DNA from: WSZY01 sp050301755
GTDB lineage: Bacteria; Pseudomonadota; Zetaproteobacteria; Mariprofundales; Mariprofundaceae
Reading direction: 5' to 3'
Length of the DNA stretch: 64,000 nucleotides
NCBI GenBank assembly: GCA_050301755.1
Contig: JBNKZS010000001.1
Coordinates: 1 to 64,000, forward strand
In this document: positions 43,479 through 52,202 of the stretch, piece after piece
Numbering within the stretch: the first letter of the stretch is position 1
Layout: each line of letters opens with the position of its first letter
Notes under the pieces: model-generated
What the model saw: only the letters and a program-made list of their open reading frames with translations
Told to the model about the DNA's origin: nothing
Database searches by the model: none
Position numbers and translations under genes: made by a program

Positions 43479-44963
43479 TTAAACTCCAGCTTCTGCTGAC
43501 CGCTCTATCAACATCAGATCTCGTTTGGCCTTTTGCACCCTGGCATCATCCGGATATCGTTTGATAATATATTGTAATATTTTCTTGGCCTTCTCATCCT
43601 GTCGGAAATGGTGTTGAAGTGACTGGGCAGCCATAAGCAGAAGTTCGACACTACCGGAGTAGTCAGGGTGCCTCTGCACGAATCCGTTGATAAGTGAGAG
43701 GATAGTTTTGTGCTCGTCAGCCTTTTGAGCAGCAGAAGCCAGTTTATGGATATCTTCAGGGGTTGGAAGAACGAACTTTGGATCGGCGGCTTTGCAGTCG
43801 TTGTAAATTCCTATGGCCTGTTTACCCAGGTTTTTATCAAGCAGGGCGAGTATAAACTGGTTTCCATGGCTCACGATCTCTGTGCTCTCATTGTCATCCA
43901 ATAACATTTGATGATAGAGCTGATGCATTTCAATCCGGGCTTTATCCAGGTCAGCTTGACTCCGTAACTCTTTTTGCAGTGTTGCTTTTGCAGCCTGTTT
44001 CATACCCTCCTTGATCAGAAGACGTACCTTTTGAAGTATCGGATAGGAGGCGGATGCCGTCTCAGTAGCTTTTTGGCCTTTGACTAAAGATGGCTTGAGA
44101 GTATCCGAATACTCCACTTCTGGTCTGATTCCTAACTGTTCGTGGAATTGATAGACAACGTAACCCATCAGGTAGAAGTTGATAATGGTAAAGTAAGCGG
44201 CTACAAAAATACTGAACATCAAGATCATCCACTCTGGAACCAAGCTTCCAAAAATGAACATGACGGAACCTGGAGCACCACTGAGCAGAAGAAGTACGCC
44301 GCATAGGGCCAGATAGGGAAGACCAACCGTCGCGATAACATTTCCAATATCAATTGGGTTGATGGCCCGGAAGAAGCTGTTGTGCACAGCCAGCAGGATG
44401 ACCATGGCCGGGAGGACAAGCTGGGTCAGGGCAAATGCAACCATCTGAATGACGTTGGGATTCACACCAAGAGGAAAGAGAATCAGTCCCATTAGCCCTC
44501 CGATTACTATCATGATCAGAATGAGCTTAATCGGCAGGGCAAGCTCGGAGAGTTTGAAGTTGATCGACATCTTGGGGGGGGATGTATGACCCATTGCAGT
44601 ATGCTGGAGGACTGAAAAGGCGTACCTAAGAATCATCATGGGTAGAGCCAGAGAGGCGACCACAACGACAGGCCATAAAGGAACCATAAACAGAAGTGAG
44701 AAGAGAGAAATACCGATGAGATAGGTAAGAGAGCCACCATTGAATGGGTATTTAAAGGAGGTTGGCATTCTTTTCCAGAAAGGCGGAATGGCGTGAGCAG
44801 TACTTAGTTTGTGTAAATTTTTATCACATGCCGGGCAAACTACGTATTGGCCTTTTTGACGCTCTTCCATGACGCAGTGAGAACAGAGAGGGATTTTACA
44901 GCCGGAACAGTACCATTTGGCTGGTATTTCAGCATGGTATTTACAGTATTTCTCTTGTGACAT
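43479..44963 (-). CDS. B-box zinc-finger membrane protein with TPR-like C-terminus
   Basis: The 494-residue protein begins with a B-box-like zinc motif (C7, H10, C19, C22, C27, C30 and a later CPAC). About six membrane helices follow (roughly residues 75-280) and then a soluble helical-repeat domain (about 320-494). B-box motifs in bacteria are known in small numbers, often next to rhomboid or membrane domains. The function is unknown to me. A good GGAGG precedes the ATG. It faces the rhomboid-TPR gene with 10 bp between stops. Confidence 0.82.
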   Translation of the reverse strand: MSQEKYCKYHAEIPAKWYCSGCKIPLCSHCVMEERQKGQYVVCPACDKNLHKLSTAHAIPPFWKRMPTSFKYPFNGGSLTYLIGISLFSLLFMVPLWPVVVVASLALPMMILRYAFSVLQHTAMGHTSPPKMSINFKLSELALPIKLILIMIVIGGLMGLILFPLGVNPNVIQMVAFALTQLVLPAMVILLAVHNSFFRAINPIDIGNVIATVGLPYLALCGVLLLLSGAPGSVMFIFGSLVPEWMILMFSIFVAAYFTIINFYLMGYVVYQFHEQLGIRPEVEYSDTLKPSLVKGQKATETASASYPILQKVRLLIKEGMKQAAKATLQKELRSQADLDKARIEMHQLYHQMLLDDNESTEIVSHGNQFILALLDKNLGKQAIGIYNDCKAADPKFVLPTPEDIHKLASAAQKADEHKTILSLINGFVQRHPDYSGSVELLLMAAQSLQHHFRQDEKAKKILQYIIKRYPDDARVQKAKRDLMLIERSAEAGV

Positions 44964-45089
44964 TTTTATCCCTCCTCCCCAGAAGTGAGTGGATTGTAGT
45001 TCAATGTGGAGACCTGTGCAATTCGAGCTTTTGTTGAATTGTGATCTTGGGCGCTGGCAATATCGATCAGCTCATATAATAGTTCGCGC

Positions 45090-45476
45090 ATGAATCTCTA
45101 CCTGTTTTCTCTGATGGTCTTTGCCATTCCTGCCAACATCATTGCCGGGTTCTCCATTTGGCGTGGTAGACGGCTTGGAATGAAGTGGAGTGTTGTTGAG
45201 TATATCCTGGTCTACTTTACGTGGGCGATGAATATCGCATTGATCTACGTTGTCTTTGGTGGGCTGGAAGAGGCGCTGATGGAGCTGGGTATCGGGCGAG
45301 CCTTCCTGACCTGGATGATGGTTGGTGCCGGTGTTCTCGGCGGACTGACGCTTGTTCCGAGGTTCTATTTCAAAAACCACCCGCAGTACGCCATCCTGAT
45401 CACTTCGGTTTCGGCTTTCATCTTCGCGGTGTTCTACGCCAAGTTCGGTTTGCTCTTCTTCCTGCTGGCGGATTGA
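45090..45476 (+). CDS. Small four-helix membrane protein of unknown function
   Basis: The 128-residue protein is almost all hydrophobic, with four predicted membrane helices (about 3-23, 34-58, 68-90, 104-127) and short charged loops. I do not recognise a family. It lies upstream of a MEKHLA gene and hemH on the same strand, so membership in a heme-related unit is possible but not shown. No clear ribosome-binding site is visible before the ATG. Confidence 0.7.
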   Translation: MNLYLFSLMVFAIPANIIAGFSIWRGRRLGMKWSVVEYILVYFTWAMNIALIYVVFGGLEEALMELGIGRAFLTWMMVGAGVLGGLTLVPRFYFKNHPQYAILITSVSAFIFAVFYAKFGLLFFLLAD

Positions 45477-45503
45477 CCCGAAATTACGTTGACCGGTACG
45501 AGC

Positions 45504-45980
45504 ATGCGCGAACCTGCTTCTCCCTCTGCGTCGAACCTCTTTCTTGTCGACCATGTCGATCTGCTATGTAACAGTTTTCATCATTGGACCGGCAGGGAAC
45601 TGATCGGCGCCGGTGAAAACAGAGTTGAGCGGGCCAGGGCGCTGTTCGAGGCGCCGTTTGCCGTAGTGTCGCATAACATGGCATCCGATCCGGTCTTTAA
45701 TTATGCCAATCTGAAAGCAATGGCGTTGTTCGAGATGGATTGGAATGCCATCACCGCTCTGCCATCACGGCTGTCGGCCGAGGTGGCGAATCAGGAGGAT
45801 CGTAAGAGACTTCTGCATACGGTTTCCCTGCAAGGATATGTCGATGATTACAGCGGTGTTCGTATCTCAAGCAGTGGTAAACGTTTCAGAATCAAAGATG
45901 CTACTGTCTGGAATCTGATCGATAGGGATGGTGTCTATGCCGGGCAGGCAGCCATGTTTTCTAACTGGTTGTTTGTTTAA
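45504..45980 (+). CDS. MEKHLA-domain protein
   Basis: The 158-residue protein matches the MEKHLA family (PF08670) by several strings: VSHNMASDPVFNYANLKAMALFEMDW, then PSRLSAE, QGYVDDYSGVRIS and RFRIKDATVWNLI. MEKHLA is PAS-related, found as stand-alone proteins in bacteria and fused to HD-ZIP factors in plants; ligand and function are unknown. The ATG at 45504 is used; TTG at 45489 would add five residues. It sits 47 bp before hemH. Confidence 0.88.
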   Translation: MREPASPSASNLFLVDHVDLLCNSFHHWTGRELIGAGENRVERARALFEAPFAVVSHNMASDPVFNYANLKAMALFEMDWNAITALPSRLSAEVANQEDRKRLLHTVSLQGYVDDYSGVRISSSGKRFRIKDATVWNLIDRDGVYAGQAAMFSNWLFV

Positions 45981-46027
45981 GACGCTCGGTTAGGTTCAGC
46001 CGTTGAAGTTGAGGAGCAGGTGAACGT

Positions 46028-47062
46028 ATGTCTGAAATGTTTACGGCGAAAATGGGTTTCAAGCACGACGAGGGCAAGCATAAAGAGCGCCCCCGCGTAG
46101 GACTCCTGCTTACCAATCTGGGTACGCCCGACGCTCCCACCAAAGAGGCGCTGAAAGTCTATCTGAAAGAGTTTCTCTGGGATCCGCGTGTGGTCGAAAT
46201 GCCGCGCTGGCAGTGGTGGCTGATTCTCAACGGTATCATTCTTAATACGCGCCCGGCCAAATCGGCCGAAGCCTACAGGAGCGTCTGGACCGAGAAGGGT
46301 TCACCACTGATGTTATACTCGCTGGATCAGCAGGCAGGGCTACAGGCGGCACTGGGTGATGATGTGCATGTCGAGCTTGCCATGCGCTATGGCAATCCAT
46401 CGATTGTATCCGGTTTGCAGAAGCTGCGTGAGATGGGTTGTACAAAGATACTGGTTTTTCCTCTCTATCCTCAATACGCCGCGGCAACAACCGGCTCAAC
46501 CTTTGATGCTGTAGCCGATGAGCTGAAAACATGGCGCCGTGTGCCGGAACTTCGCATGATCAACACCTACCACGATCATCCGGCCTATATTGATGCACTT
46601 GCTGCCAGTGTCCGTAGATATTGGGATAAGCATGGCAAGCCGGAGCGGCTGTTGATGTCATTCCACGGTATTCCCCAGCGATACTTTGATAACGGTGACC
46701 CTTACCCATGCCTATGCAGAAAAACAGGGCGTCTGCTGGCGGAAGAGCTGAATCTTGAAGAGGGGGAGTGGTTTGTCTCCTACCAGTCCCGTTTCGGCAA
46801 GGAGCCGTGGGTCACCCCCTACACGGATGAGACACTGAAACAGTGGGGTGCCGATGGGCTTGGCCGTGTCGATGTGATCTGCCCCGGCTTTTCAGCCGAC
46901 TGCCTTGAAACCATCGAAGAGATCGGTGAAGAGAATCGTGAATACTTCGAAGAGGCCGGTGGCAAAGAGCTTCGTTATATTCCTGCACTCAATGCCGATG
47001 AAGAGCACATCAAGGCGCTGGTTGAAATCGCTTCTGCCCATCTGGGTGGCTGGAGCGAATAG
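46028..47062 (+). CDS. hemH: Ferrochelatase
   Basis: The 344-residue enzyme inserts Fe2+ into protoporphyrin IX, the last step of heme b synthesis. Motifs: LLTNLGTPDAPT at the N-terminus, LMSFHGIPQRYF with the proposed metal-ligand His, YQSRFGKEPWVTPYT, and CPGFSADCLETIEEI with the acidic catalytic pair. The N-terminus carries about 25 residues before the core. With hemA and hemN elsewhere in the window it supports cytochrome production. Confidence 0.96.
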   Translation: MSEMFTAKMGFKHDEGKHKERPRVGLLLTNLGTPDAPTKEALKVYLKEFLWDPRVVEMPRWQWWLILNGIILNTRPAKSAEAYRSVWTEKGSPLMLYSLDQQAGLQAALGDDVHVELAMRYGNPSIVSGLQKLREMGCTKILVFPLYPQYAAATTGSTFDAVADELKTWRRVPELRMINTYHDHPAYIDALAASVRRYWDKHGKPERLLMSFHGIPQRYFDNGDPYPCLCRKTGRLLAEELNLEEGEWFVSYQSRFGKEPWVTPYTDETLKQWGADGLGRVDVICPGFSADCLETIEEIGEENREYFEEAGGKELRYIPALNADEEHIKALVEIASAHLGGWSE

Positions 47063-47105
47063 AGCCCTCTATTGGATCACAGCTTCAGGTTTGATCTGTA
47101 GGCTA

Positions 47106-47777
47106 TCATGATCGAATGCCTATCCAGATATTGTGCCTGGTACCTCGTTTGGCTGAACGGGCGCGTATGCTCTCCTCTTTCACTTTGAAGCCGACTTTCA
47201 TCATGCGTTGCGTGAATGCCTCATCCTTAAAAGCTGACCAGACAGTGAGTACGCCTCCTTGCTTGAGTGCGTCATAGGCGTTGTTTAAACCGTGCAGGCC
47301 GTACAGTGAGTCGTTGTCATCGCGGGTGAAGCCATCCGGTCCGTTATCGACATCAAGCATAATGGCATCAAAGCCACTCTTGTTCTCCCGCATCACCTTG
47401 CCGACATCCTGTTCAAGAATTTCAACCCGTTCATCCAGAAGCGGAAATCCTGCGGCAACACCAAGGTATTCACGATTCCAGCGTACCACGGAGGACATCA
47501 GTTCAGAGACGATAACCGATGCCGTAGTGGGTGTGTGTGCGAGTGCTTCGGCCAGTGTATAGCCCAGGCCAAGGCCGCCGATAAGGAGTCGTGGGTTCTC
47601 GATGCCGGTCACATGCTCACATGCGAGTCTGGCCAGAGCCTCCTCCGAGTTGTGCTGGCTGGTATTCATCAGTTCTCCGACCTTGTCTACACGGATGGCA
47701 AAATCCCTGCCTCGCTGGTAGAGCTTGAGTGTGGTGCCGTGTTCGGTGGCTGTGTCGATGAGTTTATAGGGAATCAT
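47106..47777 (-). CDS. Spermidine-synthase-like SAM-fold protein
   Basis: The 223-residue protein has a Rossmann SAM-binding fold: LLIGGLGLGYTLAEAL (motif I) and DAIMLDVDNGPDGF near the active site. It resembles bacterial proteins of the polyamine aminopropyltransferase/spermidine synthase superfamily, but lacks an obvious full polyamine-binding N-domain. The substrate is unknown. It is divergent from the methyltransferase at 47861 by 83 bp and convergent with hemH. Confidence 0.82.
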   Translation of the reverse strand: MIPYKLIDTATEHGTTLKLYQRGRDFAIRVDKVGELMNTSQHNSEEALARLACEHVTGIENPRLLIGGLGLGYTLAEALAHTPTTASVIVSELMSSVVRWNREYLGVAAGFPLLDERVEILEQDVGKVMRENKSGFDAIMLDVDNGPDGFTRDDNDSLYGLHGLNNAYDALKQGGVLTVWSAFKDEAFTQRMMKVGFKVKEESIRARSAKRGTRHNIWIGIRS

Positions 47778-47860
47778 CAGCCGACCCTAAATGCTGGCAT
47801 GAGAATGGGTAGGAAAATGATCAACAGACAGCTTAAGTTTGATCGATTACAGTTTCTCTC

Positions 47861-48472
47861 ATGAAGCAGGATCAGCGCAAACGCATCATTGATCGACACC
47901 GTGATAGTCTGACAAGGCACGGCTACTCCTCCCATGCTCTCTATTGGAGCAGTACTGAAATTCAGGAGATTCGCTTCAAGGTTCTGGCTGATATCGGTAT
48001 TTCAACAGGGGATTCGGTGCTCGATGTCGGTTGCGGATTTGCAGATTTCAAGAAGTGGTTCGCAATATATTTCGGTCGCCTTGACTATACAGGCATTGAC
48101 CTTTCACCCGACCTGTTGCGGGAGGCACGGAAACGGCATTTTGATGCGCGACTGTTTGAAGGTGATCTGTTTGATATGGATTTCGCTGAGCAGAGCTTTG
48201 ACTGGGTGATTCTGTCGGGTGCGTTGAATGAAAACCTGCATGATGATGGTGCTTATGCCTTTCGAACGGTTACTCGAATGTATGAACTTTGCAGCAAGGG
48301 TGCTGCCTTTAACCTGTTAGACGCTAGGCATCTGAAAGTCCATGATCTACAGAGTCATCTGCCTGAAACTGTGCTAAGCTACTGTCGTTCAATTTGCGAG
48401 GATTGTCAGTTAACGGATGACTATCTGAAGAATGACTTCACCATCTATATGCGGAGGACAGCCGCCGAATAG
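47861..48472 (+). CDS. Class I SAM-dependent methyltransferase
   Basis: The 203-residue protein has motif I (VLDVGCGFADFKKWF), an acidic motif II (YTGIDLSPDLL) and post-I GDLFDMDF. This is the UbiE/Methyltransf_11-type fold. No substrate-specific signature is apparent. It begins with an HRDSLTRHGYSSHALYW segment found in related uncharacterised methyltransferases. It ends 3 bp from the convergent 48476 gene. Confidence 0.82.
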   Translation: MKQDQRKRIIDRHRDSLTRHGYSSHALYWSSTEIQEIRFKVLADIGISTGDSVLDVGCGFADFKKWFAIYFGRLDYTGIDLSPDLLREARKRHFDARLFEGDLFDMDFAEQSFDWVILSGALNENLHDDGAYAFRTVTRMYELCSKGAAFNLLDARHLKVHDLQSHLPETVLSYCRSICEDCQLTDDYLKNDFTIYMRRTAAE

Positions 48473-48475
48473 GGT

Positions 48476-48751
48476 TTATCGCTTCAGCGCCTTTTTGCGA
48501 TCCAGTCGCTGGTGGTAGATAATCCAACCATCAAGTGCCAAAGCGCCTGTCATGGCCAACCAGAGCGACCATATTGGCAAACCTGTGAAATTGGCTATCT
48601 CCTCCATGCCGGTGCTTTCTGTCACTTTGGCGTAGAGAAGGAAGGCCATCACAAGGTGTCCTGCCACCAGTACGGCGATCATGACCAGTGTCCAGAAGGT
48701 TGTGGTCAAGAATGCCACTCTTGATGCTGTTCCCGGACGTTTAAGGGCCAT
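48476..48751 (-). CDS. Small two-helix membrane protein
   Basis: The 91-residue protein has two hydrophobic helices (about 13-40 and 58-78) and a basic C-terminal tail (HQRLDRKKALKR). I do not recognise a family. It begins 2 bp after the BamE-like gene and is last in the pentapeptide-hldD operon, so it is probably made with them. Confidence 0.65.
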   Translation of the reverse strand: MALKRPGTASRVAFLTTTFWTLVMIAVLVAGHLVMAFLLYAKVTESTGMEEIANFTGLPIWSLWLAMTGALALDGWIIYHQRLDRKKALKR

Positions 48752-48753
48752 GG

Positions 48754-49107
48754 CTAATTTGACCCCTGATTGAAACCGATATAGTTGACCCTCTTCACAC
48801 GAAGCGCCTCATCATAGGTGATTTCGATGACGCGGAGTTTCTCTTGCTCCTCTTCTTTTCCCTCTTCCTCTTCGATGTTTCGATGGTCTTCCACATAGCG
48901 GACAATGTTGGGATGTAGAGGGTCTTTCATGGCCGGGGAACCGAGAAGACTCTCCACCTTGAATTTTGAATCGCCTGTTGCAATCGACCAGATATTCTCA
49001 TCTTCCATGACGTTACCTTGATGAATCTCATAGGTACGGCAGGATGCAGTGGCCATTAGCAGGGTAAGTGCCAGAAGCTGGATTGTTCTCTTTATGATGG
49101 TTCTCAT
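48754..49107 (-). CDS. BamE/SmpA-like outer-membrane lipoprotein
   Basis: The 117-residue precursor has a signal with Cys 23 (TASC) and the BamE-type domain: YEIHQGN, then KVESLLGSPAMKDP and a central YVE strand pair. An acidic insertion (NIEEEEGKEEEQE) lengthens the loop. BamE helps the BAM complex fold outer-membrane proteins. The main chromosomal bamE is usually next to fur or in another context, so this could be a paralog. It overlaps hldD by 4 nt. Confidence 0.8.
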   Translation of the reverse strand: MRTIIKRTIQLLALTLLMATASCRTYEIHQGNVMEDENIWSIATGDSKFKVESLLGSPAMKDPLHPNIVRYVEDHRNIEEEEGKEEEQEKLRVIEITYDEALRVKRVNYIGFNQGSN

Positions 49108-50063
49108 GCTGTTGCTACCGGGCCTCTGTGTCCCTTCTCCAGCAGGCGGACATAGTCCTCGATACCCGCCTCAAGTGTCCATGTTGGCTCCCAGCCCATG
49201 ACTGCCTTACTCTCTGTCAGGTCTGCCTCGGTGTGCATTTGGTAGAAGGTGAATGGGTTGTCGATGAACTCGACATCAAATGTGGTTCCCAACTGTTTGC
49301 CGAGATTCTCAACGATATCGTTGAAGGTGCGAGCTTTGCCTGAGCCGACATTGCAGACAGCGGAGCGTGGTGCTTCAAGGGCAGCCATATTGGCGCCGAT
49401 AACGTCGCCGATATAGACGAAGTCACGCATCTGTTCGCCATACTTGAACAGTTTTAGCTGTTCACCGGCTTTGGCACGCTGATACATTTGCAGGATCATC
49501 GAAGCGGTCTTGTTTCCTTCGCGTTCGTTCTTATGGTGTTCACCGGGTCCGTAAACATTAAAGTACCGCAGGCCGATGATCGGTGCGGATGACTTTCCAT
49601 ACCAGCGCCTGGCAACACGGTCCATGGCCAGCTTGGAGAAGCCGTAGATGTTTTCCGGCTCTTCACCACTGCCGATCCTGTTCGGTGCGGCCGAATTGCC
49701 ATAGGTGCCTGCTGAAGATGCATAGACAACGCGGGTGTTCGATTTCGATGCGGCCTCCAGAATGGCGGCAAAGGCATTGGTGTTCACCTCAACCATCAAA
49801 CGTTGATCCATGACCGTGGTGTCGGTAATGGCGGCCTGATGCATCACGGCAGTGAACTCACCCTCGGCGATCTCATCAAGCAGGTCAAAATCATCGCAAT
49901 CGAGCGCCCGTACTTCGCAATCCACATGAATCAGGTTACGCCAGTCACCTGAGGAGAAGTCATCGGCAATTACCACTTCGGTGTTGGCACGCTGGCTCAA
50001 AGTCGCTGCCAGATTGGAGCCGATAAAGCCGGCGCCGCCGGTAATGAGAATTCGATCAGTCAT
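49104..50063 (-). CDS. hldD: ADP-glyceromanno-heptose 6-epimerase (HldD/RfaD)
   Basis: The 319-residue SDR-family enzyme epimerises ADP-D-glycero- to ADP-L-glycero-manno-heptose for LPS inner core. It has the NADP-binding GGAGFIGSNLA motif, YASSAGTYG, catalytic Y in YGFSKLAMD and the HldD hallmark YFNVYGPGEHHKNEREGNKTAS. The length fits the family. It is coexpressed with the BamE-like and pentapeptide genes, forming an envelope-related unit; other heptose genes are outside the window. Confidence 0.94.
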   Translation of the reverse strand: MTDRILITGGAGFIGSNLAATLSQRANTEVVIADDFSSGDWRNLIHVDCEVRALDCDDFDLLDEIAEGEFTAVMHQAAITDTTVMDQRLMVEVNTNAFAAILEAASKSNTRVVYASSAGTYGNSAAPNRIGSGEEPENIYGFSKLAMDRVARRWYGKSSAPIIGLRYFNVYGPGEHHKNEREGNKTASMILQMYQRAKAGEQLKLFKYGEQMRDFVYIGDVIGANMAALEAPRSAVCNVGSGKARTFNDIVENLGKQLGTTFDVEFIDNPFTFYQMHTEADLTESKAVMGWEPTWTLEAGIEDYVRLLEKGHRGPVATA

Positions 50064-50091
50064 TTAATCTTCCCGTGGTTGTTTAAAGTTA

Positions 50092-50493
50092 TTAAAGCTC
50101 TGAACCTTTCCACTGCAGTTGCAGATCGGTCAGTGCGCGCACTGTCGCGTCATTGCAAAGCGGATAGCCCATGCGCTCGTTAATGCGATTCATGATCTCT
50201 TCGGGAGCAAGGGTTTTAACCTGCTCAACATCAAGATCAACCTCACCCATCAGTCGAGCAATCCATGTGCCCAGTCCGGGCAGTTTGGAGATTCGGACAA
50301 TGCGAATCAGCTCATCCGCCCTTTCGACTTTAATCTGTCCGCCGCTGGCCTGAGACAGTTCCTCGGCATCGCTGCCATCAATGTCCATCACTGGGCGACA
50401 TAGAAGCTTGAGGATGACCCATTCACTTTCAGTGATGAAGTCCTTGTCCGCATGCAGTGGAAATGCGCCGGGTAGCGCCTGTACATTGTTCAT
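50092..50493 (-). CDS. Uncharacterised 133-residue protein
   Basis: No family is recognised. The sequence has an N-terminal ESEWVILKLLCRPVMDIDGSDAEEL stretch and a C-terminal segment LPGLGTWIARLMGEVDLD that resembles a helix-hairpin-helix-like turn followed by helices. No signal peptide or membrane helix is visible. It lies one base after the pentapeptide gene and 28 bp before hldD. Confidence 0.65.
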   Translation of the reverse strand: MNNVQALPGAFPLHADKDFITESEWVILKLLCRPVMDIDGSDAEELSQASGGQIKVERADELIRIVRISKLPGLGTWIARLMGEVDLDVEQVKTLAPEEIMNRINERMGYPLCNDATVRALTDLQLQWKGSEL

Positions 50494-50494
50494 A

Positions 50495-51058
50495 TCAATC
50501 CATGTATGCCGTTTTGCCAGCGATATAAGCGCCTTTGAGTGCCCACTTGCGAATCTTCGTGTTGATACGAATGGAGCCGGTCAGGTTGGCACGACGCAGC
50601 TGGGCGCCGGTAAAGTCGGCCTCGCTCAGGTTGGCATTGGAAAAATCGGTTTCATAGAGGTAAGCGCCGCGCAGATCCGCACCTTTCAGGTTGGCCCCTG
50701 AGAGATTGGCACCGGCAAGGCGGGCACCGGAGAGGTCAATTCCTTCAAGATTGTAGCCGGCCAGATTGTAGCCGCTCAGGTTCTGTGCGTTACCGATCTT
50801 CTGTTGCAGTTCAGCCACAGGAAGTTCCATTTGCGCACCGTCGAGATTGGCATCTTTAAGGTTGGTGCCCTTAAGATTGGCCGCTCCCAGTTTGGCGTTT
50901 GAAAGATTGGCGTTACTCAGGTCAGCGTTTGAAAGATTGGCCCCGGTCAGGTCAACACCGGATAGATCCATGCCGGATAGATCCATGCCGGATAGATCCG
51001 CCCGCACCAGCGAATGACCCTCAGCAATCTTCTGTTTCAACTCTGTAGCAGCGTTCAT
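50495..51058 (-). CDS. Pentapeptide-repeat protein
   Basis: The 187-residue protein has two blocks of A(D/N)LXX repeats (about residues 19-75 and 95-165), for example LTGANLSNADLSNANLSNAKL and LAGANLSGANLKGADLRG. They are separated by the sequence AELQQKIGNAQNLSGYN and repeat the opening LKQKIAEGHSL motif, suggesting internal duplication. Pentapeptide proteins form right-handed quadrilateral beta-helices; some mimic DNA and protect gyrase, but most have unknown roles. First gene of its operon. Confidence 0.92.
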   Translation of the reverse strand: MNAATELKQKIAEGHSLVRADLSGMDLSGMDLSGVDLTGANLSNADLSNANLSNAKLGAANLKGTNLKDANLDGAQMELPVAELQQKIGNAQNLSGYNLAGYNLEGIDLSGARLAGANLSGANLKGADLRGAYLYETDFSNANLSEADFTGAQLRRANLTGSIRINTKIRKWALKGAYIAGKTAYMD

Positions 51059-51233
51059 AGACTCTCTCCATTTACGATTAAGGAAATCCCCGAGAAGCTG
51101 GATAGTACGACTCTTGGCAATCGGTTCAATATGTTTCTATGCTTGGCTATCAAGATTTGCCGACCGGCGTGTAATGAGTTGGGCTGATTGACGACTGATG
51201 TGTCACAACGATTTGAAACGATGAGGGTACCCG

Positions 51234-52202
51234 ATGATTGCAACACTTCCACTGCTTAAAGAGAGCGATTTTCCGGCCATTTCACGTCGAAGTATCGAGA
51301 CACTCCAAGTGAATCTGGGGTACTTATGCAACCAGACATGCCTGCACTGCCACGTTGATGCCGGCCCGCGCCGTAAGGAGATTATGAGTGAGGAGACACT
51401 GCTGCAGGTGCTTGAGATACTGCAGTCGGGCAAGGTCACCACACTTGATCTCACAGGTGGCGCTCCGGAGATGAATCCTCATTTCAAAACACTGGTGAGC
51501 AAGGCGCGGGAGCTCGGCGTGCGGGTGCTAGATCGTTGCAATCTTACCATCCTCGAAGAGGAGGGCTATGAAGATATGGTGCAGTTTCTTGCCGATCATG
51601 CTGTTGAAGTGGTGGCCTCGCTTCCCTGCTATCTCGGCGAGAATGTCGATGCTCAGCGCGGCAAGGGGGTGTTCGATGTCAGTATTCAGGCGCTGAAGAG
51701 GCTCAATCGTGTTGGTTATGGCATTGAAGGAAGCGGATTGGCACTGACGCTGGTCTATAATCCGCAGGGGCCGAACCTGCCGCCTTCGCAGGTGGAACTT
51801 GAGGCGGCCTACAAGCGGGAGCTGCATATCCGTTTTGGTATCACTTTCAACCAGCTGTTCACAATCACCAATATGCCGATCCAACGCTTTGGCAGCACCC
51901 TGATCTCGAAGGGCGAGTTTGCCTCCTACATGCAGCTTCTGAAGGATTCCTACTCAGAGGATAACCTTGATGGCGTGATGTGCCGTTCTCTGGTCAGTGT
52001 CGATTGGCAAGGATTTATCTACGATTGCGACTTCAACCAGATGCTAGGTCTTCCCATTGTTACCGCAGAAAATAAACGACTGCACTTGAGTGATCTGATC
52101 GTCCGTGACCTGACAGGGCATCCGATTGTTGTGATGGATCACTGTTACGGCTGTACGGCTGGTCAGGGATCAAGTTGCGGTGGAGCTTTGGAGGAAAGAT
52201 GA
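51234..52202 (+). CDS. arsS: ArsS-like radical-SAM enzyme (arsenosugar biosynthesis)
   Basis: The 322-residue protein has the radical-SAM cluster motif CNQTCLHCH, the GGAPEM SAM motif and a Cys-rich C-terminal DUF3641 region (CRSLVSVDWQG..., HCYGCTAGQGSSCGG). ArsS proteins act after ArsM in cyanobacterial-type arsenosugar synthesis. arsM overlaps its stop by 3 nt, supporting the assignment. No arsR, arsB or arsC lies next to the pair. GAGGG precedes the ATG. Confidence 0.88.
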   Translation: MIATLPLLKESDFPAISRRSIETLQVNLGYLCNQTCLHCHVDAGPRRKEIMSEETLLQVLEILQSGKVTTLDLTGGAPEMNPHFKTLVSKARELGVRVLDRCNLTILEEEGYEDMVQFLADHAVEVVASLPCYLGENVDAQRGKGVFDVSIQALKRLNRVGYGIEGSGLALTLVYNPQGPNLPPSQVELEAAYKRELHIRFGITFNQLFTITNMPIQRFGSTLISKGEFASYMQLLKDSYSEDNLDGVMCRSLVSVDWQGFIYDCDFNQMLGLPIVTAENKRLHLSDLIVRDLTGHPIVVMDHCYGCTAGQGSSCGGALEER

